Shown here: piece after piece, positions 36,057-45,887 of the stretch | How the letters are laid out: each line of letters starts with the position of its first letter | Numbering within the stretch: position 1 is the stretch's first letter | Source of the DNA: Oscillospiraceae bacterium | GTDB lineage: Bacteria > Bacillota > Clostridia > Oscillospirales > Ruminococcaceae | Length of the DNA: 52,573 nt | Reading direction: 5' to 3' | Assembly: GCA_017521825.1 (NCBI GenBank) | Contig: JAFXBK010000088.1 | Span: forward strand, 1 to 52,573 | The notes under the pieces: model-generated | What the model was told of the DNA's origin: nothing | The model's database searches: none | What the model saw: only the letters and a program-made list of their open reading frames with translations | Program-made: the position numbers and the translations under genes

Positions 36057-36085
36057 TTGTATATCAACAGAAGTTATGGTAAAAT
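36057..36085 (+). promoter_or_regulatory. Promoter of the nfeD-SPFH pair
   Basis: TTGTAT (36057-36062) and TAAAAT (36080-36085) are 17 bp apart, upstream of the nfeD start. Confidence 0.5.
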
Positions 36086-36116
36086 AAAATTGCAAAAATG
36101 AAAGGGGGCGATTTCG

Positions 36117-36578
36117 TTGTTTGAAATCCCGATGCCGTTTATATGGCTTATTGTTGCGGTTGTCTTAGGTGTAATTGAGGCGGTAACGGTTTCGCTTATA
36201 AGCGTCTGGTTTGCAATCGGTGCTCTTGCCGCAATTATTCCGGCATATTTCGGTGTTCCGTTTTGGGGACAGATCCTTGTTTTCCTTGCCGTTTCGGCAA
36301 TAGCATTTGCGTTTACCAAAAGATTTTTTAAAGATGTTGTCAGAGTTAAAAAACAGCCGACAAACTCCGACAGTCTTATTGGTACCGACGGAATCGTAAC
36401 TGCCGAAATCGAAAATTTAAACGGAAGCGGAAAAATTTACATTTCCGGCCTTACATGGAGCGCAAGATCCGCCGACGGAAAAACAATTCCGGAAGGAGCC
36501 GTTGTTACCGTTAGAAAAATCGAAGGCGCAACCCTTATTGTTGAAATAAAAGAACTTGCAGAAGCAAGCGAAGAATAA
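36117..36578 (+). CDS. NfeD-like membrane protein
   Basis: The product has 153 residues: three N-terminal hydrophobic helices followed by a C-terminal OB-fold segment (about 90-150, starting SLIGTDGIVTAEI). NfeD proteins pair with SPFH/stomatin proteins, and the next gene encodes one. Start is TTG at 36117 behind GGGGG. Confidence 0.88.
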   Translation: MFEIPMPFIWLIVAVVLGVIEAVTVSLISVWFAIGALAAIIPAYFGVPFWGQILVFLAVSAIAFAFTKRFFKDVVRVKKQPTNSDSLIGTDGIVTAEIENLNGSGKIYISGLTWSARSADGKTIPEGAVVTVRKIEGATLIVEIKELAEASEE

Positions 36579-36594
36579 AAGGAGGTTATTTTTT

Positions 36595-37512
36595 ATGCCG
36601 TTTGAATTCACCGGACTTATCATTGGTCTTGGACTTGTTCTTATTGTCCTTATTATCCTTGCCCTTAACGTAAAAATTGTTCCCCAGGCAACCGTTTATG
36701 TAATCGAACGCCTTGGAACATATTACGCAACATGGGAAACCGGTCTCCATTTTAAAATTCCGTTTTTTGACAGAATTGCAAAAAGGGTTTCCATCAAGGA
36801 ACAGGTCGTTGATTTTAAACCCCAGCCGGTTATTACCAAAGATAACGTAACAATGCAGATTGATACTGTTGTTTTCTATCAGATCACCGACGCAAAACTT
36901 TTCAGCTACGGTGTTGAAAGACCTCTTTCCGCGATAGAAAACCTTACCGCAACAACCCTTCGTAACATCATAGGCGAACTTGAACTTGACAGCACCCTTA
37001 CCAGCCGCGACGTTATCAACGTAAAAATCACTTCGATTCTTGATACGGCAACGGATAAATGGGGTATTAAAGTTAACCGCGTTGAACTTAAAAACATTAT
37101 CCCTCCGCGCGAAATTCAGGACGCAATGGAGAAACAGATGAAGGCTGAACGCGAACGCCGCGAAACTCTTCTTCGCGCAGAAGGCGAAAAGAAATCCGCT
37201 ATTCTTATTGCGGAAGGTGAAAAAGAATCTGCTATCCTTCGCGCAGAAGCTGTTAAGGAAGCAAAAATCCGCGAAGCACAGGGCGAGGCAGAGGCTATCC
37301 TTGTTGTTCAAAAGGCGCTTGCGGATTCCATCACTCTTCTTAATGAAGCAAATCCTTCTTCCGCTGTGCTCACTCTTAAGAGTTACGAAGCATTTGAAAA
37401 AGCTGCGGACGGCAAGGCAACCAAGATTATTGTTCCGAGCGAAATTCAGTCTCTCGCAAGTCTTGTTTCTTCCGTAAAGGAAGTTGCTGTTGACTCCGAC
37501 GTCAATAAGTGA
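36595..37512 (+). CDS. SPFH/Band 7 protein (QmcA/stomatin-like)
   Basis: The product has 305 residues from the ATG at 36595 (GGAGG upstream). The N-terminal membrane helix is at about 3-25, followed by the Band 7 domain (VIERLGTYYATWETGLHFKIPFFDRI) and a charged coiled-coil tail (about 180-245, rich in ERRETLLRAEGEKKSA). It forms membrane microdomain assemblies with NfeD. The operon stops here; the thiT promoter overlaps its 3' end. Confidence 0.92.
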   Translation: MPFEFTGLIIGLGLVLIVLIILALNVKIVPQATVYVIERLGTYYATWETGLHFKIPFFDRIAKRVSIKEQVVDFKPQPVITKDNVTMQIDTVVFYQITDAKLFSYGVERPLSAIENLTATTLRNIIGELELDSTLTSRDVINVKITSILDTATDKWGIKVNRVELKNIIPPREIQDAMEKQMKAERERRETLLRAEGEKKSAILIAEGEKESAILRAEAVKEAKIREAQGEAEAILVVQKALADSITLLNEANPSSAVLTLKSYEAFEKAADGKATKIIVPSEIQSLASLVSSVKEVAVDSDVNK

Positions 37513-37518
37513 TATTAT
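37490..37518 (+). promoter_or_regulatory. Promoter of the thiT leader
   Basis: TTGACT (37490-37495) and TATTAT (37513-37518) are spaced 17 bp, overlapping the end of the SPFH gene. Confidence 0.6.
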
Positions 37519-37537
37519 AATCTAAACTGCATAAAGG

Positions 37538-37622
37538 AGATACAGGGGTGCTTTCGGGCTGAGATGGCGCAACGCGCTGAACCCTTGACCTGATCCGGAT
37601 AATACCGGCGGAGGGAGTGTCG
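37538..37622 (+). promoter_or_regulatory. TPP (thiamine pyrophosphate) riboswitch
   Basis: The conserved thi-box sequences are clear: GGGGTGC, GGGCTGAGATG, ACCCTTGACCTGATCCGGATAATACCGGCG and GGAGGGA. With the downstream terminator it controls thiT: thiamine pyrophosphate binding promotes termination. Confidence 0.97.
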
Positions 37623-37650
37623 AAAAGCGTTTTTGGCTTTGTTTTCATGG

Positions 37651-37690
37651 TCGCTGCGGCAAATTCCCTTGCTGCAGCGATTTTTATTTT
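37651..37690 (+). terminator. Riboswitch-controlled terminator before thiT
   Basis: TCGCTGCGGCAA pairs with TTGCTGCAGCGA and is followed by T runs. It is the expression platform of the TPP switch. Confidence 0.88.
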
Positions 37691-37709
37691 TTAAGGAGTG
37701 AAAACAAAA

Positions 37710-38273
37710 ATGGAAAACAGAAACCAAAAAACATCAAGGCTTGTTTTCAGCGCGGTTATGATTGCGGTCGGAACGGTTTTAAGCCTCTTCAAAATCGATT
37801 TTGTAATGGGCGGTGGATTAACAATCTGTGCGATGCTTCCGCTTGTTATGGTATCTTTCAGATACGGAACAAAATGGGGCGTTTTTACCGCCTTTGTATT
37901 CAGCGTTCTTCAGTGCCTGCTCGGCCTTGATAACGTTCAGTACGCAACTTCCGTCGGAATGGCCGTTGCAATAATTCTTTTTGATTATATCGTGGCATAT
38001 ACGGTTATCGGCTTTTCCGGAATTTTCAGAAACAGTGCAAAAAACTTTAAATCTGCCCTTATTTCGGGAATTGCGCTCACATTTTTTGCAAGGTTCCTTT
38101 GCCATTTTATAACCGGCTGGATGATTTGGGATGTTCTTTGGCCCAACGAATTCGGAATGGCGGCACCTGTTTATTCGTTCTGCTACAATGGTTCGTATAT
38201 GCTTGCGGAAGCTATTATTTCTTCCGTAGCCGGAACGATTATTTTTAAGAAAAGACCCGAATTGTTTCAATAA
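37710..38273 (+). CDS. thiT: Thiamine ECF transporter S component ThiT
   Basis: The 187-residue membrane protein has about six helices and the ThiT-like segments GGGLTICAMLPLVMVSFRYG and WGVFTAFVFSVLQCLLG. It binds thiamine for an energy-coupling-factor transporter, whose ATPase and T subunits are not in the window. ATG at 37710 is chosen because the in-frame GTG at 37698 overlaps the ribosome binding site. Control by the TPP riboswitch is clear. Confidence 0.92.
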   Translation: MENRNQKTSRLVFSAVMIAVGTVLSLFKIDFVMGGGLTICAMLPLVMVSFRYGTKWGVFTAFVFSVLQCLLGLDNVQYATSVGMAVAIILFDYIVAYTVIGFSGIFRNSAKNFKSALISGIALTFFARFLCHFITGWMIWDVLWPNEFGMAAPVYSFCYNGSYMLAEAIISSVAGTIIFKKRPELFQ

Positions 38274-38288
38274 AACAAAACAGATTTT

Positions 38289-38320
38289 AAAAGGCGGACA
38301 TTAAAATGTCCGCCTTTTTT
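38289..38320 (+). terminator. Terminator after thiT
   Basis: AAAAGGCGGACATT/AATGTCCGCCTTTT stem followed by six T. Confidence 0.92.
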
Positions 38321-38321
38321 C

Positions 38322-38350
38322 TTGAACAAAACCGTCTTTTATGCTATTAT
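38322..38350 (+). promoter_or_regulatory. Promoter of the mutS operon
   Basis: TTGAAC (38322-38327) and TATTAT (38345-38350) with a 17-bp spacer. Confidence 0.6.
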
Positions 38351-38388
38351 ATAATAAATATATATTTATGATAGGGAAGTGTGTTTTC

Positions 38389-40995
38389 TTGGCAGAACTT
38401 TCGCCGATGATGAAACAGTATTTTGAAATAAAAGAAAATAACAAAGACGCCATACTGTTTTTCCGTCTCGGTGACTTTTACGAAATGTTCTTCGATGACG
38501 CAAAAATTGCTTCAAAAGAACTTGAGCTTACTCTTACCGGAAGAGATTGCGGCCAGGAAGAACGTGCGCCCATGTGCGGAATCCCTTATCACAGCTATGA
38601 ATCTTACGTTGCGCGCCTTATAAAAAAAGGCTATAAAGTTGCCATTTGTGAACAAATGGAAGATCCTGCTACGGCAAAAGGCATTGTTAAACGCGACGTA
38701 ATCCGCGTAATTACTCCCGGAACCGTTGTTGAAAACGCAATGCTCGAAGAAAGCATAAATAACTATATCGCAAGTATTTTTGTTGACGAAAATTCTTTCG
38801 GAATTTGTTTTTGCGACGTTACAACCGGCGAACTCAGGTGTACAAGCACCCTTAACACAAAGGAACTTGATAACCGAATCATTGAGGAAATAAGCCGCTA
38901 TAAACCTTGCGAAATTCTTTTTAACGATAATTTTCTTGACTGCCGCGAAGCAGGTTATTTTATAAAAGAACGTATAAACTGCCTTGGGGAACAGATAGAC
39001 GATTCCGAATATGACAAGAAACTTGTTGAAAAAACGATTTATGATCATTTTGGAAAACACAGCCCGAACGAACTTGGTTTTGAAAATATATTACAGGAAA
39101 ACTGTGTTTCCGCCCTTTTGCGTTATCTTTACGAAACACAAAAAAACGGCGTTAGCCGAATTTCTTCCGTAATTTTCTATGACGAAAAGGCTTTTATGAA
39201 GCTTGATCTTTCCGCAAGACGCAATCTTGAACTTACCGAAACCATGCGCGGAAGGGAAAAAAGGGGAACCCTTCTTTGGGTGCTTGATAAAACCAGCACA
39301 GCCATGGGAAGAAGGCTTCTTCGTTCCTATATTGACCGTCCGCTTCTTGATCCGGTTAAAATCGATAAAAGGCTTTATGCTGTGGAAGCGTTTTTTAACG
39401 ATCCGATGCTTTGCGAAGATATTGCGGAAGAACTTTCCGGAATTTATGACCTTGAGCGAACCATGACAAGGATTATCTTCGGTAACGCAAATCCGAAGGA
39501 ATATAAAACCCTTGCGGGAAGCCTTGGAAAACTTCCGAAAATCAAAGGTCTTTTAAGCGGAACAAAATCTCCGCTTCTTTCCGAACTCCGGGAAGGAATA
39601 GACCTTCTTGAAGATATCAAAAACCTTATCGACAGCGCTATAGAAAAAGATCCGCCCATAACTCTTAAAGACGGCGGTGTTATTGCGAAAGGATATAATG
39701 CGGAACTTGATGAACTCCGGGATCTTGCAAGCAACATTACCGGAAAAATCACAGCTATCGAAACATCCGAAAAAGAACGTACCGGTATTCCCAAAATGAA
39801 AATCGGTTATAACCATGTTTTCGGATATTATATCGAGGTTTCAAAATCCTATGTTGATCTTGTTCCTCCGGAATATATAAGAAAACAAACCCTTGCGAAC
39901 GGCGAAAGATATATAACCCCGGAACTTAAAGAACTTGAAGAAAAAGTTCTCGGTGCTCATGATAAAATTCTTTTGCTGGAAGCAAAACTTTTTGAAAACG
40001 TCCGTGCTCAAATCAGTGCTCAGGTGGAAAGAGTTCAGGCAACCGCAAATGCCGTTGCTGCAATCGACGTTCTCCAGTCCTTTGCCGCAGTTTCGCTTAG
40101 GAACAATTATTCCAGACCGTCCGTGGATTTAAGCGACATAATCGAAATTACCGAAGGCCGCCACCCGGTTGTTGAACAGATGCTTCACGGTGCGCCTTTC
40201 GTCCCGAACGATGTTCTTCTGGATAACCGCGAAAACCAGATCGCCGTTATTACGGGCCCCAATATGGCCGGTAAATCAACATATATGCGTCAGATTGCTC
40301 TTATAACGATTATGGCGCAGATAGGCTGTTTTGTGCCCGCAAAACACGCCAGAATCGGTATTGTTGACGGAGTTTATACCAGGGTCGGCGCTTCCGACGA
40401 TCTTTCCGCCGGCCAGTCAACTTTTATGGTTGAAATGAGCGAGGTTGCGGAAATTCTTAAAAATGCAACAAACAAAAGCCTTCTGATCCTTGACGAAATC
40501 GGAAGGGGAACAAGCACTTTTGACGGAATGAGCATCGCACATGCCGTTCTTGAGCATATTGCTGACAGAAAAAAACTCGGCGCAAAAACCCTTTTTGCAA
40601 CCCATTATCACGAGCTTACCGATCTTGAAAATGCTTACCCAAACATCCGCAACTATAACATTGCCGTTAAAAAACGCGGAGATGATATAACCTTCCTCCG
40701 CCGGATCATAAGCGGCGGCGCCGACGATTCCTACGGAATCGAAGTTGCAAAACTTGCGGGAATCCCCAACAGCGTTGTTAAAAGGGCAAGGGAAATTCTT
40801 TCCGCCCTTGAAGAAGGCAGGGAAGTTGAAAAAATTTCTCATATGCAGCAAAACAGCGACATAATCGGGCAGACCAATCTTTTTGCATCCATAACAAGCG
40901 ATGCGGAAAGAATAATCCGCCAGACAGATGTTGAAACCCTTACTCCAATCGAAGCATTGAACCTTCTTTATGAGCTTAAAAGCATAGTAAAATAA
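38389..40995 (+). CDS. mutS: DNA mismatch repair protein MutS
   Basis: MutS recognises mismatches. The protein has 868 residues from a TTG start (L-AELSPMMKQYFEIK) behind GGGAAGTG; an upstream in-frame ATG at 38369 overlaps that site. The mismatch-binding motif DFYEMF is at about 29-34 and the ATPase Walker A GPNMAGKST near 622. Three GTGCTCA copies lie at 39953, 40004 and 40016. mutL follows after 22 bp. Confidence 0.96.
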   Translation: MAELSPMMKQYFEIKENNKDAILFFRLGDFYEMFFDDAKIASKELELTLTGRDCGQEERAPMCGIPYHSYESYVARLIKKGYKVAICEQMEDPATAKGIVKRDVIRVITPGTVVENAMLEESINNYIASIFVDENSFGICFCDVTTGELRCTSTLNTKELDNRIIEEISRYKPCEILFNDNFLDCREAGYFIKERINCLGEQIDDSEYDKKLVEKTIYDHFGKHSPNELGFENILQENCVSALLRYLYETQKNGVSRISSVIFYDEKAFMKLDLSARRNLELTETMRGREKRGTLLWVLDKTSTAMGRRLLRSYIDRPLLDPVKIDKRLYAVEAFFNDPMLCEDIAEELSGIYDLERTMTRIIFGNANPKEYKTLAGSLGKLPKIKGLLSGTKSPLLSELREGIDLLEDIKNLIDSAIEKDPPITLKDGGVIAKGYNAELDELRDLASNITGKITAIETSEKERTGIPKMKIGYNHVFGYYIEVSKSYVDLVPPEYIRKQTLANGERYITPELKELEEKVLGAHDKILLLEAKLFENVRAQISAQVERVQATANAVAAIDVLQSFAAVSLRNNYSRPSVDLSDIIEITEGRHPVVEQMLHGAPFVPNDVLLDNRENQIAVITGPNMAGKSTYMRQIALITIMAQIGCFVPAKHARIGIVDGVYTRVGASDDLSAGQSTFMVEMSEVAEILKNATNKSLLILDEIGRGTSTFDGMSIAHAVLEHIADRKKLGAKTLFATHYHELTDLENAYPNIRNYNIAVKKRGDDITFLRRIISGGADDSYGIEVAKLAGIPNSVVKRAREILSALEEGREVEKISHMQQNSDIIGQTNLFASITSDAERIIRQTDVETLTPIEALNLLYELKSIVK
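39953..40022. repeat. Cluster of GTGCTCA motifs in mutS
   Basis: Three direct copies occur within 70 bases, at 39953, 40004 and 40016. Confidence 0.7.
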
Positions 40996-41017
40996 TTAAA
41001 ATTAGCGTGGTGAAAAA

Positions 41018-42988
41018 ATGCCTAAAATAAATCTTCTTGATAAACATATTGCGGAGCTTATTGCCGCCGGAGAAGTTGTTGACAGACCCTGTTCGGTTGT
41101 CAAGGAACTTGTTGAAAACTCAATAGATGCCGGCGCAGACAGCGTTACGGTTGAAATCCAAAACGGCGGAAACACTTTTATCCGCGTTACGGATAACGGC
41201 TGCGGAATTGAACCGGAAGATATTCCAAAGGCATTTTTGCGCCATGCAACAAGTAAAATAAGCGAAGAATGGGACCTTGAACGTATTATGACCTTCGGTT
41301 TCCGCGGCGAAGCATTGGCTAGCGTTGCGGCGGTTGCCCATGTTGAAATTATGACCAGAACAAAAGGTTCCGAAAGCGGTTATCGCTGTGAAGCAACCGA
41401 CGAGGGCACTTCCGAAATTGAAGAAGCCGGATGTCCCGAAGGAACGACAATTATTGTCCGGGATTTGTTTTATAATACCCCGGCAAGGCAAAAATTTCTT
41501 AAAAAAGACGTTGCGGAAGCAAACGCCGTTGCCCAGGTTATGGATAAAATGGCGCTTTCATATCCGGAAATTAAATTCCGTTTTATCCGCGATGGTGAAA
41601 CAAAACTTCTTACCTACGGAAACGGCGATATGCTTTCCGTTATTTCCGCCGTTTACGGAAGGGATTTTGCCAAAGAAACCATAGAAGTTAATTACAGCCC
41701 CGTTGGAAAAGACAAAATGAAGGTTACGGGTTATATTACAAAACCTTCCGCATCCAGACCAAGCCGTTCTTTCCAAAACTTCTTTGTTAACAGAAGATTT
41801 GTAAAAACAAGAACCGCCATGGCCGCCCTTGAAGAAGCTTTTAAAGGTTCCGCAATGATCGGAAAATTTCCCGGATGCGTTCTTAATCTTGAAATTCCTC
41901 CGGAAACCGTTGACGTAAACGTCCACCCGGCAAAAACCGAAGTTCGTTTTGTAAGCGAAAAGGAAATTTTTGACCTTGTTTATTACGGAGTTAAATCCGC
42001 GCTTAATCAGAGGGATATTTCTGCGGTTCTGGAAGAATCCAAAAAGGTTAACAAAACATTTTGGGACGAAATTTCCGATAAAAAGGAAATTGAGCATTTT
42101 GAAAAAGTTGTTACCCAGACAACCCTTTCGCAACAGCCGAAAACGGATTTTATTCCGAGGAAATATACGGATATAAAATATACCCTTGTTGACGATGATT
42201 CCATCACGGCAAGAAATAACGACAGCCTTGCGGCTTATCGTATTGATGGAGATGTAACGCACACAGCCCAATATAAACTCCGCCAGGCGGCGGATAAAGC
42301 GGCCGAAGAAGGAACCGAACTTCCGAAAGAATTCATCGAGGGAATGGAAGCCATGAAAAAAGCCGGTGCTCCCGTTCCGGAACTTCCCCGAAACCTTGAA
42401 ACGGATCCGCTTCCTTTCGGAAACCTTAAATATGTTGGCGAGGTTTTTAAAACGTATATTCTTCTTGAATCCGAAGATGAACTTGTTTTTATTGATAAAC
42501 ACGCCGCCCATGAAAGAATCCTTTATGAAAAACTCCGCCAGGGAATAAAGGCTTTTGACTGCCAATATCTCATAACTCCGATTACCTGTCAGCTCAGTGA
42601 TGAACAATGTTCCGCCGTTCTTGAAAACCCGGAGGAAATGGAAAAATTCGGGTTTATGATCGATGATTTCGGAAGGGGAACGGTTCTTGTAAGGTCGCTT
42701 CCTTTCTGGGTTAAAGCCAAGGAAGCCGAAAGCATAGTGGGCGAAATTGCCGATTCCATAGCCGGATGCAAACATGACCTTACCCCGGAAAAGCTTGACA
42801 GACTTTACGCAAATATTTCCTGCCGCGCGGCAATTAAAGCAAACGATAAAAATTCCCAACCTGAACTCGAAACTATTGTAAACGTGCTTCTTAACGATCC
42901 GAATATAAAATACTGTCCGCACGGAAGACCCGTTTCCACAACAATAAGTAAAAATAAACTTGAGCGAATGTTCGGTCGCCAGCAATAA
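41018..42988 (+). CDS. mutL: DNA mismatch repair protein MutL
   Basis: MutL couples MutS to downstream repair. The 656-residue protein has the GHKL ATPase motifs (ELVENSIDAGA, DNGCGI, GFRGEAL). The C-terminal endonuclease motif is visible as DKHAAHERILYE, and CPHGRP is near the end, so it is the nicking type used where MutH is absent. miaA follows after 11 bp. Confidence 0.96.
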   Translation: MPKINLLDKHIAELIAAGEVVDRPCSVVKELVENSIDAGADSVTVEIQNGGNTFIRVTDNGCGIEPEDIPKAFLRHATSKISEEWDLERIMTFGFRGEALASVAAVAHVEIMTRTKGSESGYRCEATDEGTSEIEEAGCPEGTTIIVRDLFYNTPARQKFLKKDVAEANAVAQVMDKMALSYPEIKFRFIRDGETKLLTYGNGDMLSVISAVYGRDFAKETIEVNYSPVGKDKMKVTGYITKPSASRPSRSFQNFFVNRRFVKTRTAMAALEEAFKGSAMIGKFPGCVLNLEIPPETVDVNVHPAKTEVRFVSEKEIFDLVYYGVKSALNQRDISAVLEESKKVNKTFWDEISDKKEIEHFEKVVTQTTLSQQPKTDFIPRKYTDIKYTLVDDDSITARNNDSLAAYRIDGDVTHTAQYKLRQAADKAAEEGTELPKEFIEGMEAMKKAGAPVPELPRNLETDPLPFGNLKYVGEVFKTYILLESEDELVFIDKHAAHERILYEKLRQGIKAFDCQYLITPITCQLSDEQCSAVLENPEEMEKFGFMIDDFGRGTVLVRSLPFWVKAKEAESIVGEIADSIAGCKHDLTPEKLDRLYANISCRAAIKANDKNSQPELETIVNVLLNDPNIKYCPHGRPVSTTISKNKLERMFGRQQ

Positions 42989-42999
42989 AAGGGAATATT

Positions 43000-43947
43000 A
43001 TGAATGAAAAAATACCTGTCATAGCAGTTATAGGTCCCACTGCTTCCGGAAAAACCGGACTTGCAGTAGAAATAGCAAAAAAATTCGGCGGGGAAGTTGT
43101 TTCCGCCGATTCAATGCAGATTTATTCCGAATTAACCGTAGGAACCGCCAAACCCACCAAAAAGGAAATGTGCGGAATTCCTCACCACCTTGTTGGATTC
43201 AAAAGCATCGATGATGAATATTCCGTAGCAAACTATGTCGAAGACGCAAAAAAAGCAATAGCGGATATCTTTGAAAGAGGAAAAATTCCGGTTCTTTGCG
43301 GAGGGACGGGTCTTTATGTGGATTCGCTTCTTTCCAATACGGAATTTGCGGAAATCAAAAGCAGCCCGGAAATTCGTGAAAAACTTTTTGATTTTTCAAA
43401 AGAAAACGGAAACGAAGCTCTTTTTGAAAAACTAAAAGAAATCGACCCGGTTTCCGCATCAAAAACCCACGCAAACAATCTTTCAAGGGTTGTTCGCGCG
43501 CTTGAAGTTTTTGAGATTACGGGAAAAACCATGTCCGAGCACCAGAAAGATTCCCATCCGCTTCCGAGCATCTATGATGTTTGTTATATCGGAACAACTT
43601 TTGCCGACAGAGATAAACTTTATGCCCGTATTGAAGAACGAATTGACGAGATGCTCAAAGAAGGCGTTGAAAACGAAGCAAAATTCCTTTTTGAGCACGG
43701 CGGAACCTGCACCGCTGCTCAGGCTATAGGTTATAAGGAGTTCTATCCTTATTTCCGCGGCGAAATGAGCAGGGAAGATGCGATTTCGGTGCTCAAAAAG
43801 GAAACAAGGCATTACGCAAAGCGCCAGATAACATGGTTTAAACGAAATGAAAAGATAAACTGGCTTTTCAGGGACAGTTTTTCTGATAAAACCGAATTAT
43901 ACGAAGCCGCGTTTGAAATTATTGAAAACTTTTTGGAGAAAAAATGA
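43000..43947 (+). CDS. miaA: tRNA dimethylallyltransferase MiaA
   Basis: MiaA adds a dimethylallyl group to A37 of tRNAs reading codons starting with U. The product has 315 residues with P-loop GPTASGKT at 12-19, DSMQIY, and the C-terminal RQITWFKRN motif. Its stop overlaps the next gene's start by 4 bp (ATGA). Confidence 0.96.
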   Translation: MNEKIPVIAVIGPTASGKTGLAVEIAKKFGGEVVSADSMQIYSELTVGTAKPTKKEMCGIPHHLVGFKSIDDEYSVANYVEDAKKAIADIFERGKIPVLCGGTGLYVDSLLSNTEFAEIKSSPEIREKLFDFSKENGNEALFEKLKEIDPVSASKTHANNLSRVVRALEVFEITGKTMSEHQKDSHPLPSIYDVCYIGTTFADRDKLYARIEERIDEMLKEGVENEAKFLFEHGGTCTAAQAIGYKEFYPYFRGEMSREDAISVLKKETRHYAKRQITWFKRNEKINWLFRDSFSDKTELYEAAFEIIENFLEKK

Positions 43948-45164
43948 AAAGTAAAATGCTTAAATTTATGGCAGTTTTGCTGTCAGTCTTTTTGGTTATA
44001 TATGCCGGTTATCAGGCATGGACGTTTTTTTATACCCCATATAAAACCGAAATAGCCGTAACTTATTCCGTAAACGAAGCGATTCACGTAAACGGAATTG
44101 CCGTAAGAACCGAAACGGTTATCGAAGATCAATACGGCGGAAGCGTAAGCTATATTCACGAAGATGCCGCAAGAGTTCTGAAAAACAAACCCGTTGCCTA
44201 TGCTCACGCTTCTTCCGATACAGTTAAAAAAATGGAAAGAGCAGAGGAACTTGAAAAGGAAATCGGCCTTCTTGAAGAAGCTTCCAACGGCGTTTCTCAG
44301 CTTTACGGTTCTTCGGAATTTATAAACGACCAGATCGGTAATGCCGTTTCCGCTTATTCCGGAGCTATTGCAAGAGGGAACTATTCCGATTTTTCTGCCA
44401 TTAAGGATTCTCTTTTGCTTTCGGTAAATAAAAAAACATCCATAACCGACGAAGCCAACAAATTCGAGGAACGAATTGCTCTTTTAAAAGCGGAATTTGA
44501 TGAACTTCAGAACGAAATCAATTCCGACGAAGCAAACACGGTAACTTCTCCTAAAACGGGATATTTTATTTCTTCCGTCGATGGTTTTGAGGAACTTATT
44601 ACAAAAGAAAGCCTTTTTGAAAAATCCGTTTCTGAAATAGAGGAAATTATAAATCAGGAGGTCGCCGTTTCCGAAGAAAAAATCGGAAAAATTGCCGACA
44701 ATTATAAATGGTATTACGTAATTTCCGTTTCTCCCGAAGATGCGGAAAAATTCAGCATCGGAAGAAAAGTTTCGGTAAATTTCGACGGTCTGGAAGATTC
44801 TCTTAAACTCGAAATTTATGAAAAAATCGAGGACGAAACAAGCGAAAACATAATAATTGTTTTGCTTTCCCAAAATTTTACGCCGGAAGTTGCTTCTCTT
44901 CGCCAGGTAAGCGCAGATATTGTTTTCGGAACCATTTCCGGGCTCAGGATTTCTTCCGATTCCGTAAGATTTGACGAACAGCAGCAGATGGGCGTTTTTA
45001 TTCTTGACAGAAGCGAAGTTAAATTCCGTGCGGTTGATATAATTTATTCCGGAAACGGTTATAACGTTGTTAAATGGAACCAGGGAACAAAAAACGCGCT
45101 TCAGCTTTTTGATGAAGTTTTTGTGGGAGGAAACGATCTTTATGTCGGAAAAGTTATTGACTGA
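43944..45164 (+). CDS. HlyD-like membrane-anchored protein
   Basis: The 406-residue protein has one N-terminal membrane helix (about 5-28), then a biotinyl-lipoyl-like segment (VRTETVIEDQYGGSVSYIHEDAARVLKNKPVAY), a coiled-coil region (about 90-200) and a C-terminal beta-rich domain. This resembles the HlyD-type protein found in Clostridia between miaA and yggS/sepF. A cell-division or envelope role is inferred from position only. It overlaps the yggS start by 23 bp. Confidence 0.75.
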   Translation: MKSKMLKFMAVLLSVFLVIYAGYQAWTFFYTPYKTEIAVTYSVNEAIHVNGIAVRTETVIEDQYGGSVSYIHEDAARVLKNKPVAYAHASSDTVKKMERAEELEKEIGLLEEASNGVSQLYGSSEFINDQIGNAVSAYSGAIARGNYSDFSAIKDSLLLSVNKKTSITDEANKFEERIALLKAEFDELQNEINSDEANTVTSPKTGYFISSVDGFEELITKESLFEKSVSEIEEIINQEVAVSEEKIGKIADNYKWYYVISVSPEDAEKFSIGRKVSVNFDGLEDSLKLEIYEKIEDETSENIIIVLLSQNFTPEVASLRQVSADIVFGTISGLRISSDSVRFDEQQQMGVFILDRSEVKFRAVDIIYSGNGYNVVKWNQGTKNALQLFDEVFVGGNDLYVGKVID

Positions 45165-45852
45165 TGTTGCGTTAAATGTCGGCGAAACTTTTGATAAAAT
45201 AAAAAAATCCGCCGAAAATTCCGGAAGAGATCCTTCCGAAATCCGCCTTATGGCCGTTACAAAAACCGTTGCGCCGGAAAAAATTAACGAAGCGATTAAA
45301 GCCGGGTGTGACCTTTTGGGCGAAAACAAGGTTCAGGAACTTTTGGAAAAGTACGAAAGTTATGATAAAAGTGCGGAAATCCATTTTATCGGAAGGCTTC
45401 AGACCAACAAGGTAAAATATATTGTTGATAAAGTTTCCATGATAGAATCCGTTGATTCGCTGAAACTTGCTGAAGAAATTGAAAAACGCTGTTCAAAAAT
45501 AAATAAGGTAATGGACATTCTTTTGGAAGTAAACATTGCCGATGAAGAAAGCAAAGGCGGTTTTTCCGCCGAGGAAGTTGTCGGGATTTCCGAAAAAATC
45601 GGAGATTTTCCCCATCTTAGGCTTCGCGGACTTATGACAATCGGCCGTTTTGGGGCAGAAATTGAAGAAACTCGGCAATATTTTAAAAAAATGCGTCATC
45701 TATTAGTTGACATTAAGGCCAAAAACATAGATAATATATATATTAATATATTGTCGATGGGCATGTCCGCGGATTATGAACTTGCTGTTTCCGAAGGAGC
45801 AACAATAGTAAGAGTCGGCCAGGGCCTTTTCGGCGCGAGAAAATATGTTTAA
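45142..45852 (+). CDS. YggS family PLP homeostasis protein
   Basis: The 236-residue protein starts at ATG 45142 behind GGAGG. The PLP-binding lysine lies in RLMAVTKTV (about residue 37), with HFIGRLQTNKVKY and GLMTIGR also matching YggS/YlmE. It binds pyridoxal phosphate and maintains amino-acid and B6 balance. In Firmicutes it precedes sepF, as here. Confidence 0.93.
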   Translation: MSEKLLTDVALNVGETFDKIKKSAENSGRDPSEIRLMAVTKTVAPEKINEAIKAGCDLLGENKVQELLEKYESYDKSAEIHFIGRLQTNKVKYIVDKVSMIESVDSLKLAEEIEKRCSKINKVMDILLEVNIADEESKGGFSAEEVVGISEKIGDFPHLRLRGLMTIGRFGAEIEETRQYFKKMRHLLVDIKAKNIDNIYINILSMGMSADYELAVSEGATIVRVGQGLFGARKYV

Positions 45853-45887
45853 CCAATCGAAAGATTTTTACACAGGAGGAAATTATA

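Noticed and set aside
37698-37709. GTG start for thiT 12 bases upstream
   Set aside because: It overlaps the AAGGAG ribosome binding site; ATG at 37710 is better placed.
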